Source: Ralstonia sp. TCR112 (lineage in GTDB: Bacteria; Pseudomonadota; Gammaproteobacteria; Burkholderiales; Burkholderiaceae). From it: a DNA stretch of 47,751 nucleotides. The position numbers and the translations under genes are program-made. The stretch covers positions 1-47,751 of the forward strand of contig NZ_VOSS01000088.1 in assembly GCF_007997035.1 (NCBI RefSeq), written 5' to 3'. Position 1 is the stretch's first letter; every line of letters starts with the position of its first letter. Under the pieces are notes generated by a model. It searched no databases and was not told the origin of the DNA. It worked only from the letters and a program-made list of their open reading frames with translations. Shown here in pieces: positions 37,146 through 45,974 of the stretch.

Positions 37146-37624
37146 ATGCGCATCATCGAATCGCTCGACGAGCTGAAAGGTTTGATCGGCCAGGAAGTTG
37201 CCGTGAGTGACTGGACCGAGATCACGCAGCAGCAGGTGAACCTCTTTGCCGAGGCCACGGGCGATCACCAGTGGATTCACGTGGATGTGGAGCGCGCCAA
37301 GCGTGAGTCGCCGTTTGGCGCACCGGTCGCGCACGGTTTTCTGACGCTGTCGCTGCTGCCGATGCTGATGGCCAATGCGATCGAGATGTCCGACGTGAAG
37401 ATGGGCGTGAACTACGGCCTGAACAAGGTTCGCTTTACGGCGCCGGTGCCGGTCGCAGCCGCGTGCGCGCGCGCGTGAAGCTGGTCGAAATGGAAGCGCT
37501 GCCGCCGCTGCCCAATGCCCCCGCGTTGACCGGCGCGCAGATGACCTGGGCCGTGACCATCGAGCGAGAGGGGCAGGAGCGCCCCGTGTGCGTGGCCGAA
37601 TCGATCTCGCGCCGCTATTCCTGA
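37146..37624 (+). pseudogene. MaoC-like enoyl-CoA hydratase, split by a one-base deletion
   Basis: The frame from ATG 37146 (AAGGAGA upstream) is normal to TAPVPV, including the hydratase motif FAEATGDHQWIHVDVERAK (about residues 33-51) and GAPVAHGFLTLSLLP. It then reads AAACARA and stops at 37478. Adding one G at 37455 (GTCGCA to GTCGGCA) restores PVPVGSRVRARVKLVEMEAL and a frame of 159 residues ending at 37624 with ESISRRYS. The break is late and in a high-GC run, so sequencing error is a real possibility. It is the last gene before a terminator. Confidence 0.9.
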
Positions 37625-37646
37625 GTCCCGTTCTTCGCAAGCTCCG

Positions 37647-37675
37647 AGGCCGGCGCAATGCCGGCCTTTCTTTTT
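37647..37675 (+). terminator. Rho-independent terminator after the second maoC
   Basis: GGCCGGC (37648-37654) / GCCGGCC (37660-37666), loop GCAAT, followed by TTTCTTTTT. It closes the DUF1178-maoC group and isolates the urt promoter. Confidence 0.93.
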
Positions 37676-37734
37676 GCATCGGTTTGCCCTTGCGCCCCGC
37701 TTGTTTTGTGCTTGTCTTCTTGCGCCCCAAGCAG

Positions 37735-37792
37735 GCGCATTCCGATGAGCAAATGCGCTGACTTGGCGCCGTTTTGGCACCGTTTTGGCGCG
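37735..37792. promoter_or_regulatory. Candidate activator sites for the urt sigma-54 promoter
   Basis: Two elements. An inverted repeat GCGCATT-N10-AATGCGC (37735-37741, 37752-37758) is followed by three direct repeats TTGGC(G/A)C at 37763, 37774 and 37785, spaced exactly 11 bp. They lie 30-90 bp upstream of the -24 box. One-turn spacing puts the repeats on one DNA face. Sigma-54 promoters need an enhancer-bound activator such as NtrC; which element it uses is inferred only. Confidence 0.45.
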
Positions 37793-37820
37793 AATTTCCC
37801 TTCGAATGAGCCAAATGCGA

Positions 37821-37836
37821 TGGCACGGTAGTTGCA
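37821..37836 (+). promoter_or_regulatory. Sigma-54 promoter of urtABCDE
   Basis: TGGCACGGTAGTTGCA: GG at 37822-37823, ten bases, GC at 37834-37835, identical to the strong sigma-54 consensus. Transcription would start near 37847, 41 nt before urtA. This fits nitrogen-limitation control of urea uptake. Confidence 0.88.
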
Positions 37837-37887
37837 CTTTTGGGCCCGGGGAGTCGTTCTCGCCACCAATAAACCCAAGGAGCCGCA

Positions 37888-39144
37888 ATGAAACGTCGTG
37901 AGCTGTTGAAGCTGTCTGCCGTCGCCGCCGCAACGCTGTTGTCCGTGTCGAGCCTCGCGTTTGCTCAGGCAAAAGAACCGATCAAGGTCGGCGTCCTGCA
38001 TTCGCTGTCGGGCACGATGGCCATCTCCGAGACGTCGCTGAAAGACGTTGCGCTGATGACGATCGACGAGATCAACAAGAGTGGTGGCGTGCTGGGCCGC
38101 AAGCTGGAGCCGGTGGTGGTGGATCCGGCATCGAACTGGCCGCTGTTTGCCGAGAAGGCGCGCGGGCTGCTGACGCAGGACAAGGTGGCTGTGACGTTCG
38201 GCTGCTGGACGTCGGTGTCGCGCAAGTCGGTGCTGCCGGTCTATGAAGAGCTGAACGGCCTGCTGTTCTACCCGGTGCAGTACGAAGGCGAAGAGATGTC
38301 GAAGAACGTCTTCTACACCGGCGCGGCGCCCAACCAGCAGGCCATTCCGGCCGTGGAATACCTGATGAGCAAGGAAGGCGGCGGTGCCAAGCGCTTCTTC
38401 CTGCTCGGTACCGATTACGTCTATCCGCGCACGACCAACAAGATCCTGCGCGCCTTCCTGCACAGCAAGGGCGTGAAGGACAGCGACATCGAAGAGGTCT
38501 ACACCCCGTTCGGCCACTCCGACTATCAGACCATCGTTGCCAACATCAAGAAGTTCTCGCAAGGCGGCAAGACGGCCGTGGTGTCGACCATCAACGGCGA
38601 CTCGAACGTGCCGTTCTACAAGGAACTCGGCAACGCCGGCCTGAAGGCCAAGGACGTGCCGGTGGTGGCCTTCTCGGTGGGTGAAGAAGAACTGCGCGGT
38701 ATCGACACCAAGCCGCTGGTGGGCCACCTGGCGGCATGGAACTACTTCATGTCGGTCAAGAACCCCGTCAACGACGACTTCAAGAAGAAGTGGGCTGCAT
38801 GGGTCAAGGCCAACAACCTGCCCGGCGGCGACAAGCGCGTCACCAACGACCCGATGGAAGCCACCTACGTCGGCATCATGATGTGGAAGCAGGCCGTCGA
38901 GAAGGCCGGGTCCACCGACGTGGACAAGGTCCGCAAGGCGATGTACGGCCAGCAGTTCAAGGCACCGTCGGGCTTCACGCTGGTGATGAACAACAACCAT
39001 CACCTGAGCAAGCCCGTGATGATTGGCGAGGTGCGCGGCGACGGCCAGTTCAACGTCGTGTGGAAGACGCCGACGGTGATCCGCGCCAAGCCGTGGAGCC
39101 CGTACATCCCGGGCAACGAGGGCAAGCCTGACGAAGTGAAGTAA
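37888..39144 (+). CDS. urtA: Urea ABC transporter substrate-binding protein
   Basis: 418 residues. Periplasmic receptor for urea, first component of UrtABCDE. Signal peptide about residues 1-27, ending SLAFAQA. The mature protein starts IKVGVLHSLSGTMAISETSLKD and contains FGCWTSVSRKSVLPVYE and YVYPRTTNKI, segments characteristic of UrtA/FmdD rather than LivJ. AAGGAGCC before ATG 37888 is the ribosome site. Controlled by the sigma-54 promoter at 37821. Confidence 0.96.
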   Translation: MKRRELLKLSAVAAATLLSVSSLAFAQAKEPIKVGVLHSLSGTMAISETSLKDVALMTIDEINKSGGVLGRKLEPVVVDPASNWPLFAEKARGLLTQDKVAVTFGCWTSVSRKSVLPVYEELNGLLFYPVQYEGEEMSKNVFYTGAAPNQQAIPAVEYLMSKEGGGAKRFFLLGTDYVYPRTTNKILRAFLHSKGVKDSDIEEVYTPFGHSDYQTIVANIKKFSQGGKTAVVSTINGDSNVPFYKELGNAGLKAKDVPVVAFSVGEEELRGIDTKPLVGHLAAWNYFMSVKNPVNDDFKKKWAAWVKANNLPGGDKRVTNDPMEATYVGIMMWKQAVEKAGSTDVDKVRKAMYGQQFKAPSGFTLVMNNNHHLSKPVMIGEVRGDGQFNVVWKTPTVIRAKPWSPYIPGNEGKPDEVK

Positions 39145-39150
39145 TCAGGC

Positions 39151-39184
39151 GGACCAGCGGCGCATACAGCGCGGCCGGTCCTTT
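39151..39184 (+). terminator. Intercistronic hairpin after urtA (possible partial terminator)
   Basis: GGACCAGCGGCGC (39151-39163) / GCGCGGCCGGTCC (39169-39181) with two mismatches, loop ATACA, then TTT. The short T-tract suggests a weak terminator or a 3'-end stabiliser that lets urtA mRNA exceed that of the permease genes. Confidence 0.5.
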
Positions 39185-39200
39185 GAACGACGCTGCACGA

Positions 39201-39232
39201 CGTGGCGGACGGCCCCAACACCGGCCGCCACG
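39201..39232 (+). repeat. Second hairpin in the urtA-urtB gap
   Basis: CGTGGCGG (39201-39208) / CCGCCACG (39225-39232), with a 16-nt loop containing a further GGCC pair. It ends 12 bp before the urtB ATG, so it could affect both mRNA decay and urtB initiation. Confidence 0.5.
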
Positions 39233-39244
39233 CATCGGATTGCC

Positions 39245-40876
39245 ATGATGCGCTTGTCCCGCTGGTTGTTTCATTCCCTTGCCGCACTGCTGTGCGCTTT
39301 CTGTCTGGCCGCGACGCCCCAAGGTTCTGCGTGGGCCGCCGGACAACCCCTGACCCAGGCCGATCTCAAGCCGCTGGCCGAAGACGACTTCGATGCCAAG
39401 GTCGAGGCGCTCAACGCGCTGACCGCTGCGCCCGCCGAACAAGCCGGGCCGATCCTGCAAGCCTTGCAGAATGACGCGCTGTTCTTCGCACCCGCCGCCG
39501 GCATGGTGCGTCAGGACGGCGAGAAGTACCTGGACGCGATCACTGGCCAACCCGTCACCGTCAAGGCCGACGATCTGCAGTCCCTCACACTGAACAATGC
39601 CCTGCGTGCGCAAGTGGACAGCGCGGCGAGCGGCTTCGTGCTGCAATCGCCCGATCGTGCCGTGCGCGCGCAGGCCGTCGAGACGTTGCTTGCGCATCCC
39701 GAGACGGCGTCGCGCCCCATTGTCGACGCGGCGCGCAAGCATGAAACCGATCCGGAGTTGCGCAGCAAGCTGCATGTGCTCTGGGCCAATCTCGCGCTTG
39801 ACGACGGCACGCATGCCGAGAAGCTCGAAGCGCTCAAGCTGCTTGCGGGCGACACCAACCCGCAGACGCGCCAGCGCATCGCCCCGTTGCTTGCCAAGGA
39901 CAGCGGCGCCGACGATGAACTGCGCGCCGCGGCCCAACAGGCGCTCGACGGCCTCGCCGCGCAGCAACGCAAGGCCGAGCTGGTGGGCAACCTGTTTGCC
40001 GGGCTGAGCCTCGGCTCGGTGCTGCTGCTGGCGGCGCTTGGGCTGGCCATCACCTACGGCCTGATCGGCGTCATCAACATGGCGCACGGTGAATTCCTGA
40101 TGATCGGCGCGTACGCCACCTACGTGGTGCAGACCATCTTCCGCAACTACTTCCCCAACGCGTTCGACTGGTATCTGCCCGCAGCGCTGCCTGCCGCGTT
40201 CCTGGCGGCGGCCGTCGTCGGCTTTGCGCTGGAGCGGCTGGTGCTGCGTCACCTGTATGGCCGTCCGCTGGAAACGCTGCTTGCCACCTTCGGGATCAGC
40301 CTGCTGCTGATGCAGGCCGTGCGTTCGATCTTCGGTGCGCAGAACGTGGAGGTCGCGAACCCGAGCTGGATGAGCGGCGGCATTGCGCTGTATCCGGGCC
40401 TCGTGCTGCCGTACAACCGGCTCGTCATCCTGCTGTTTGCGCTGGCCGTGGTGGCGATTGCATGGGCGGTGCTGAACCGCACGCGCCTGGGCCTGTTCGT
40501 GCGGGCCACCACGCAGAACCGCACGATGGCGGCCTGCGTTGGCGTGCGCACGTGGAAGGTCGACAGCTACGCGTTTGCCTTCGGTGCCGGTATTGCCGGC
40601 CTGGGCGGCTGTGCGCTTTCGCAGATCGGCAACGTCGGGCCGGACCTCGGCCAGAGCTACATCATCGATTCGTTCATGGCCGTGGTGCTGGGCGGGGTGG
40701 GGCAACTGGCCGGCACGATCATCGGCGCGTTCGGGCTGGGCCTCATCAACAAGTTCATCGAACCGTTCTACGGCGCGGTGCTGGCAAAGATCATCGTGCT
40801 GGTGCTGATCGTGCTGTTCATCCAGAAGCGTCCGCAGGGCCTGTTCGCCCTCAAGGGCCGCAGCGCCGAGGCCTGA
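39245..40876 (+). CDS. urtB: Urea ABC transporter permease UrtB
   Basis: 543 residues. An N-terminal signal-like segment (about 1-36) and a helical, repeat-like periplasmic domain (about 37-245) precede a LivH-type permease domain (about 250-535) with about eight helices. GLAITYGLIGVINMAHGEFLMIGAY and the VGVRTWKVDSYAFAFGAGIAGLGG coupling segment define it. The long N-terminal domain is usual in proteobacterial UrtB. Start at ATG 39245; another ATG follows at 39248. One base separates its stop from urtC. Confidence 0.94.
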   Translation: MMRLSRWLFHSLAALLCAFCLAATPQGSAWAAGQPLTQADLKPLAEDDFDAKVEALNALTAAPAEQAGPILQALQNDALFFAPAAGMVRQDGEKYLDAITGQPVTVKADDLQSLTLNNALRAQVDSAASGFVLQSPDRAVRAQAVETLLAHPETASRPIVDAARKHETDPELRSKLHVLWANLALDDGTHAEKLEALKLLAGDTNPQTRQRIAPLLAKDSGADDELRAAAQQALDGLAAQQRKAELVGNLFAGLSLGSVLLLAALGLAITYGLIGVINMAHGEFLMIGAYATYVVQTIFRNYFPNAFDWYLPAALPAAFLAAAVVGFALERLVLRHLYGRPLETLLATFGISLLLMQAVRSIFGAQNVEVANPSWMSGGIALYPGLVLPYNRLVILLFALAVVAIAWAVLNRTRLGLFVRATTQNRTMAACVGVRTWKVDSYAFAFGAGIAGLGGCALSQIGNVGPDLGQSYIIDSFMAVVLGGVGQLAGTIIGAFGLGLINKFIEPFYGAVLAKIIVLVLIVLFIQKRPQGLFALKGRSAEA

Positions 40877-40877
40877 T

Positions 40878-42047
40878 ATGACGACGACCAAGTTCTCTCT
40901 CGATATTCCGGCGCGCATGCCGCTGCTGTCACGGCGCGGGTGGTCTGCGCTGGTGCTCGTGTCGCTCATCGTGTGCATTGGCGCGCCGGTGTGCGCGCTG
41001 CTGGTGCCGGAGGGCAGCCCGCTGCATCTGTCTGCGTATGCGCTCACGCTCATCGGCAAGATCATGTGCTACGCGCTCGCGGCGCTGGCGCTCGATCTGG
41101 TGTGGGGCTATTGCGGCATCCTGAGCCTCGGGCACGGGCTGTTCTTCGCGCTCGGCGGCTATGGCATGGGCATGTACCTGATGCGTTCTATCGGCCGCGA
41201 GGGCGTGTACAAGAGCGATCTGCCGGACTTCATGGTCTTCCTCGACTGGAAGGAGCTGCCGTGGTTCTGGCACGGCACCGAGCATTTCGCCTGGGCGATG
41301 CTGCTGGTGGTTCTGGTGCCCGGCGTGCTGGCGTGGCTCTTCGGCTTCTTTGCCTTCCGCTCGCGCGTCAAAGGCGTCTACCTGTCGATCATCACGCAGG
41401 CGATGACGTATGCGGCCATGCTGCTGTTCTTCCGTAACGAGACGGGCTTTGGCGGCAACAACGGCTTTACGGATTTCAAACGCATCCTGGGCTTCCCGAT
41501 CTCGGCGCTGCCGACGCGCACCGTGCTGTTTGTAGCGACGTTCGTGGCGCTCGTGCTGGCGTTCATCGCCTGCCGCGCCATCGTCACGTCCAAGTTCGGC
41601 CGCGTGGTCACCGCCATTCGCGATGCCGAAGCGCGCGTGATGTTCTCCGGCTACAACCCGCTCGGCTACAAGCTGTTCGTGTGGACGTTTTCGGCCGTGC
41701 TGTGCGGCATCGCGGGCGCGCTCTACGTGCCGCAGGTCGGTATCATCAACCCGGGCGAGATGTCGCCGGGCAACTCCATCGAGATGGCCGTGTGGGTCGC
41801 CGTGGGCGGGCGCGGCACGTTGATCGGCCCGATCATCGGCGCCTTCCTCGTCAACGGCGCCAAGACGTTGCTCACCGCATGGGTGCCGGAGTACTGGCTG
41901 TTCGTGCTCGGCGCGATCTTCGTGCTGGTGACGCTGTATCTGCCGAACGGCGTGCTGGGGCTGCTGGGCAAGCTGCGCATGAAAAGGCGCGCGCCCACGC
42001 CAGCCCAGGCGCATGAAGCCGCGGCCGCCACCGGAGACCACGCATGA
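40878..42047 (+). CDS. urtC: Urea ABC transporter permease UrtC
   Basis: 389 residues, LivM-type permease with about ten helices. DLVWGYCGILSLGHGLFFALGGYGMG and the cytoplasmic coupling segment AIRDAEARVMFSGYNPLGYKLFVW are typical. The C-terminus (about 365-389) is an Ala/Arg-rich tail. Its stop overlaps the urtD start by 4 bases (ATGA). Confidence 0.95.
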   Translation: MTTTKFSLDIPARMPLLSRRGWSALVLVSLIVCIGAPVCALLVPEGSPLHLSAYALTLIGKIMCYALAALALDLVWGYCGILSLGHGLFFALGGYGMGMYLMRSIGREGVYKSDLPDFMVFLDWKELPWFWHGTEHFAWAMLLVVLVPGVLAWLFGFFAFRSRVKGVYLSIITQAMTYAAMLLFFRNETGFGGNNGFTDFKRILGFPISALPTRTVLFVATFVALVLAFIACRAIVTSKFGRVVTAIRDAEARVMFSGYNPLGYKLFVWTFSAVLCGIAGALYVPQVGIINPGEMSPGNSIEMAVWVAVGGRGTLIGPIIGAFLVNGAKTLLTAWVPEYWLFVLGAIFVLVTLYLPNGVLGLLGKLRMKRRAPTPAQAHEAAAATGDHA

Positions 42048-42895
42048 GCACGTTCACCGAACTCCCCGACCGCGCGGAGACCGGCACCGCCACCGGCATG
42101 GGCCACCTGGTCGAGCCGGACACGATCGACGTCTCGCACGGCGCCATCCTGTATCTCGAAGACGTCACCGTGCGCTTCGGCGGCTTTCGCGCACTGAACG
42201 CGCTCACGCTGTCGATCGACCACGGCGAGCTGCGCTGCATCATCGGCCCCAACGGCGCGGGCAAGACCACGATGATGGACGTGATTACCGGCAAGACCGG
42301 GCCGCGCAATGCCGACGTGACCGGCCGTGTCTTCCTCGGCCAGACCATCGACCTGCTGCGCCTGACCGAGCCGCGCATCGCGCAGATCGGCATCGGTCGC
42401 AAGTTCCAGAAGCCGACCGTGTTCGAGCAGCACACCGTGTGGGAAAACCTGGAACTGGCGATGAAGGCCGACAAGCGCTGGTGGGTGTCGCTGCGCGCGC
42501 GTCTGCTGAACGACGGCCGCCAGCGCATCGAAGAAACGCTCGGTCGCATCCACCTGGAAGCGGAGGCCTATCGGCCCGCCGGGCTGCTCTCGCACGGTCA
42601 GAAACAGCGGCTGGAGATCGGCATGCTGTTGATGCAGCAACCGCAACTGCTGCTGCTCGACGAACCGGTCGCCGGCATGACGGATGAAGAGACGATGCAG
42701 CTCGCAACGTTGCTCAACGGCCTGCGCGGCACGTGCTCGATCATGGTCGTGGAACACGACATGGAATTTGTCGCCGCGCTGGCGGGAGCAGAAGGGCGCG
42801 TGACCGTGCTGGCCGAAGGCAGCGTCCTGGCCGAAGGCACGCTCGATGCCGTCAAGCGCGATGAGCGAGTGATCGAATCCTACCTGGGGCGTTGA
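42044..42895 (+). CDS. urtD: Urea ABC transporter ATP-binding protein UrtD
   Basis: 283 residues, LivG-type ATPase. Walker A is GPNGAGKTTMMDVITG (about residues 68-83), the signature is LSHGQKQRLEIGMLL (about 182-196), and Walker B is LLLLDEPVAGM (about 202-212). An extra 30-residue N-terminus precedes the conserved core. Works with UrtE, the other ATPase, at the UrtBC channel. Overlaps urtC by 4 bases. Confidence 0.96.
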   Translation: MSTFTELPDRAETGTATGMGHLVEPDTIDVSHGAILYLEDVTVRFGGFRALNALTLSIDHGELRCIIGPNGAGKTTMMDVITGKTGPRNADVTGRVFLGQTIDLLRLTEPRIAQIGIGRKFQKPTVFEQHTVWENLELAMKADKRWWVSLRARLLNDGRQRIEETLGRIHLEAEAYRPAGLLSHGQKQRLEIGMLLMQQPQLLLLDEPVAGMTDEETMQLATLLNGLRGTCSIMVVEHDMEFVAALAGAEGRVTVLAEGSVLAEGTLDAVKRDERVIESYLGR

Positions 42896-42896
42896 T

Positions 42897-43589
42897 ATGT
42901 TGCAGGTCCAACAACTGAACCAGTACTACGGCGGCAGCCACATCCTGCGCAACGTCAGCTTTGACGTCCCGACAGGCAAGCTGACCACGCTGCTTGGCCG
43001 TAACGGCGTTGGCAAGACGACGCTGCTCAAATGCCTGATGGGCGTGGTGCCCACCGCCAGCGGCGCGATCGATTGGGAAGGGCGCACCATCCAGAAGCTG
43101 CCCGCGTATGAGCGTGTCTCGCAGGGGCTCGCTTATGTGCCGCAGGGGCGCGAGATCTTCCCGCGCCTGACGGTGGAAGAGAACCTGCTGATTGGCGCGG
43201 CCGCCAAGCGCGCGCCGTCCAAGGTGCCCGATTCCATCTACGAGCTGTTTCCAGTGCTCAAGGAGATGAGGGGCCGGCGCGGCGGCGATCTGTCCGGCGG
43301 CCAGCAGCAGCAACTTGCCATCGGCCGCGCGCTGATGAGCGAGCCGCGCCTGCTGATCCTGGACGAGCCGACCGAAGGCATCCAGCCGTCGATCATCCAG
43401 GAGATCGGCCGCACGCTGCGGCGCCTCGTCGATGAGTTCGGCATGTCGGTGCTGCTGGTCGAGCAGTACTACGACTTTGCCCGCAGCATTGCCGACCGCT
43501 ACGTCGTCATGAGCCGCGGCGAGGTCATCGCCCAGGGCGACGGCGCGAACATGGAAGCCGACGGCGTGCGTGATCTGGTAGCCGTTTGA
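42897..43589 (+). CDS. urtE: Urea ABC transporter ATP-binding protein UrtE
   Basis: 230 residues, LivF-type ATPase. Walker A GRNGVGKTTLLKCLMG (about 36-51), signature LSGGQQQQLAIGRAL (about 132-146), Walker B LLILDEPTEGIQPS (about 153-166). ATG 42897 comes one base after the urtD stop. Last urt gene; the urease genes follow after 102 bp. Confidence 0.97.
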   Translation: MLQVQQLNQYYGGSHILRNVSFDVPTGKLTTLLGRNGVGKTTLLKCLMGVVPTASGAIDWEGRTIQKLPAYERVSQGLAYVPQGREIFPRLTVEENLLIGAAAKRAPSKVPDSIYELFPVLKEMRGRRGGDLSGGQQQQLAIGRALMSEPRLLILDEPTEGIQPSIIQEIGRTLRRLVDEFGMSVLLVEQYYDFARSIADRYVVMSRGEVIAQGDGANMEADGVRDLVAV

Positions 43590-43629
43590 TGCCCCGGCTG
43601 ATGCCCCGGCACTCGAGGGAAAAAGTCGA

Positions 43630-43658
43630 ATGCCAAATCTGTGGCATCTGGCTATGAT
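43630..43658 (+). promoter_or_regulatory. Possible ureD promoter overlapped by a dyad
   Basis: ATGCCA (43630-43635), 17-bp spacer, TATGAT (43653-43658), with a perfect dyad ATGCCA-N6-TGGCAT spanning the -35 box and half the spacer (43630-43647). Predicted start near 43665, 27 nt before ureD. This would give urease a second promoter besides read-through from urt. A short repeat TGATGCCCCGGC occurs twice just before it (about 43587-43611). Confidence 0.45.
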
Positions 43659-43691
43659 GAGAAAATTCCTAGCCGCCGTGCTGCCTTCCTG

Positions 43692-44579
43692 ATGCGCCAT
43701 CCCGATTTTCCTGTCCCGCCGCAGACCGATTCGTTCGCGTCCTGGGAGGCCTCGCTGCACCTGGCGTTTGCACGGCGCGGTGAGCGCACCGTGCTGGCCA
43801 CGTGCCGGCATCAGGGGCCGCTGCGGGTGCAGAAGGCGCTGTATCCGGAAGGCGAGGGCGTCTGCCATGCCGTCATGCTGCATCCGCCCGCAGGCATTGC
43901 CGGCGGCGATGTGCTCGATATCGACATCGAGCTCGGTGCCGATGCCCATGCCGTGCTGACCACGCCCGGCGCCACCAAGTGGTACAAGTCACTCGGCCGC
44001 ACGGCCACGCAGCGCGTTGCCATCCGGGCGGAGGCGGGGGCGCGGCTCGACTGGCTGCCGCAAGAGAGCATCGTTTTCAACCAGGCGTGCCCGATCATCG
44101 ACCTGACGCTGGACCTGGCACCGGGCGCCACCGCCATCGGCTGGGACACCACCATGCTCGGCCGCCATGCCGCCGGTGAATCATGGGCCGAAGGCCGCAT
44201 CGCCATGCGCACCGCCTTGCGTTGCAACGGTCAGCCGCTGTGGATTGAATCGGCGGCGTTCGACGCGCAATCGCCCGTGCTGAATGCGACGACGGGCATG
44301 GCCGGCTTTCACGTCACCGGCACGCTGTGGGCCGTAGGCGAGGGCGCCACCGAAGCCCTCGCCGAATCGATGGCCGAGCACCTGCCGTACAACGACGACC
44401 TGCGCGCGGGCGTCACGTGCCTCACGCAAGATGCGCCCGGCCTGCCAAACGTTTTGTTGCTGCGCGTGCTTGCACGCCGGCCCGAAGATGTGCGCGCGTT
44501 GCTGTCACAGACGTGGCTGGCGCTGCGCGAACCGATGCATGGCGTGGTAGGCCGCCCGCTGCGCCTCTGGTCTACATGA
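43692..44579 (+). CDS. ureD: Urease accessory protein UreD
   Basis: 295 residues. UreD (UreH) binds apo-urease and recruits UreF and UreG for nickel insertion. GPLRVQKALYPEGEGVCHAVMLHPPAGIAGGD and TTPGATKWYKS are characteristic, and the C-terminus ends in GVVGRPLRLWST. Start chosen at ATG 43692, which gives MRHPDFPVPP and follows the predicted transcription start; GTG 43641 would add 17 residues but lies before it. Neither has a clear ribosome site. Confidence 0.92.
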   Translation: MRHPDFPVPPQTDSFASWEASLHLAFARRGERTVLATCRHQGPLRVQKALYPEGEGVCHAVMLHPPAGIAGGDVLDIDIELGADAHAVLTTPGATKWYKSLGRTATQRVAIRAEAGARLDWLPQESIVFNQACPIIDLTLDLAPGATAIGWDTTMLGRHAAGESWAEGRIAMRTALRCNGQPLWIESAAFDAQSPVLNATTGMAGFHVTGTLWAVGEGATEALAESMAEHLPYNDDLRAGVTCLTQDAPGLPNVLLLRVLARRPEDVRALLSQTWLALREPMHGVVGRPLRLWST

Positions 44580-44669
44580 CTGCGACATGACGGCCACATG
44601 ATGGCGACCTGACCTCGCATCGCCCGATCTGAACTCAACCGAATTGACCCTCACCGAAGAGAGCCCCTC

Positions 44670-44972
44670 GTGGAACTGACCCCGCGCGAAAAAGACAAGC
44701 TGCTGATCTTCACCGCCGCCTTGCTGGCCGAGCGCCGCAAGGGCCGCGGCCTCAAGCTCAACTACCCGGAAGCCGTCGCCTTCATCAGCGCCGCCATCAT
44801 GGAAGGCGCGCGTGACGGCAAGACCGTAGCCGACCTGATGCACTACGGCACCACGCTTCTCACCCGCAATGACGTGATGGACGGCGTGGCCGAGATGATT
44901 CCCGACATCCAGGTCGAAGCCACCTTCCCGGACGGCACGAAGCTCGTCACCGTCCATCACCCGATCGTTTGA
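44670..44972 (+). CDS. ureA: Urease subunit gamma
   Basis: 100 residues, the exact family length. Structural subunit of the (UreABC)3 urease. [36 protein letters not shown] and [18 protein letters not shown] are the conserved blocks. The start is GTG at 44670 (GAAGAGAG upstream). hupE/ureJ follows, so ureA and ureB are not adjacent. Confidence 0.97.
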   Translation: MELTPREKDKLLIFTAALLAERRKGRGLKLNYPEAVAFISAAIMEGARDGKTVADLMHYGTTLLTRNDVMDGVAEMIPDIQVEATFPDGTKLVTVHHPIV

Positions 44973-45026
44973 ATTTTGATTTCCAAGTTTGAAGTCCGCA
45001 CGCCACTCACTACTACGAGTCCTGCC

Positions 45027-45644
45027 ATGACGCCTACCCTGTCTCGCTTCGTCCGGCCCGCCGCGGCCATCGCGCTTACGTTCGGCGCCTCCATCGCGTT
45101 TGCCCACCCGGGGCATCCGGGCCATACCGCTGAGGGCAGCCTGCTCGCCGGGTTCCTGCATCCGCTCACGGGCGCAGACCACCTGCTGGCGATGGTGGCC
45201 GTGGGCGTGTGGAGTGCACTGGCCTCGCGCTCGGTGCGTGATGCGCTGTGGGCGCCGGTCGCCTTTGTCGCGTTGATGATCCTGGGTGCGCTGCTCGGCG
45301 CGGGCGGTGTGGCGGTGCCGATGGCCGAGCCGATGATTGCCGCATCGCTGCTGGTGTTCGGCCTGCTGATTGCCGCGCGCGCCCAACTGCCGACGTGGGG
45401 CGGTGCGCTGCTGTGCGGCGCGTTCGCGCTGTTCCACGGTTATGCGCACGGCACGGAATTCCCCGCAGGGGCGCAGGCCATGTTCCCGTATTTTGTGGGC
45501 GGCTTTGCCGTGGCGACGGCGCTGCTGCATACCGCCGGCATCGGCGCGGGCTTTGCGCTGAAGCCGCGCCTGGCATGGCTGGCGCGTCTGTCGGGTGTGG
45601 GCGTGGCGCTGTACGGTGCCGGCCTGCTGGCGGCGGCTGTCTGA
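45027..45644 (+). CDS. ureJ: HupE/UreJ family protein, probable nickel permease
   Basis: 205 residues. A signal peptide (about 1-27) is followed by His-rich HPGHPGH, then about six hydrophobic helices. The family motif is [16 protein letters not shown] (about residues 43-58), and a second conserved segment is [11 protein letters not shown]. HupE/UreJ proteins transport nickel for hydrogenase or urease. Its place between ureA and ureB supports supply of nickel to urease. Start at ATG 45027; an earlier in-frame start (44976) would abut the ureA stop and lacks a signal-peptide fit. Confidence 0.93.
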   Translation: MTPTLSRFVRPAAAIALTFGASIAFAHPGHPGHTAEGSLLAGFLHPLTGADHLLAMVAVGVWSALASRSVRDALWAPVAFVALMILGALLGAGGVAVPMAEPMIAASLLVFGLLIAARAQLPTWGGALLCGAFALFHGYAHGTEFPAGAQAMFPYFVGGFAVATALLHTAGIGAGFALKPRLAWLARLSGVGVALYGAGLLAAAV

Positions 45645-45655
45645 CGGGGCGCGAC

Positions 45656-45961
45656 ATGATCCCCGGAGAACTCCTGCCGCAAGACGGCGATCTCGAACTC
45701 AACGCAGGCCGTGCCACGTTGACGGTCACGGTGGCCAACACCGGTGATCGCCCCGTGCAGATCGGCTCGCACTACCACTTCTATGAAGTGAATGACGCGC
45801 TGCGCTTTGACCGCGAAGCCGCGCGCGGCTATCGGCTGAACATCGCCGCCGGCACCGCCGTGCGCTTCGAGCCGGGGCAGGAGCGCACGGTCGAACTCGT
45901 GGCGCTGGCCGGTGACCGCGTGGTCTACGGCTTTGCCGGCCGCGTGATGGGCAAGCTTTGA
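45656..45961 (+). CDS. ureB: Urease subunit beta
   Basis: 101 residues. [34 protein letters not shown] and [18 protein letters not shown] are the conserved blocks. Structural subunit that caps the active site with UreC. ATG 45656 lies 11 bp after the ureJ stop and ureC begins 13 bp after its end. Confidence 0.96.
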   Translation: MIPGELLPQDGDLELNAGRATLTVTVANTGDRPVQIGSHYHFYEVNDALRFDREAARGYRLNIAAGTAVRFEPGQERTVELVALAGDRVVYGFAGRVMGKL

Positions 45962-45974
45962 GCGAGACACGGAC

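Noticed and set aside
43641-43691. GTG start for ureD at 43641
   Set aside because: The added 17 residues are not UreD-like and the codon lies inside the proposed promoter.
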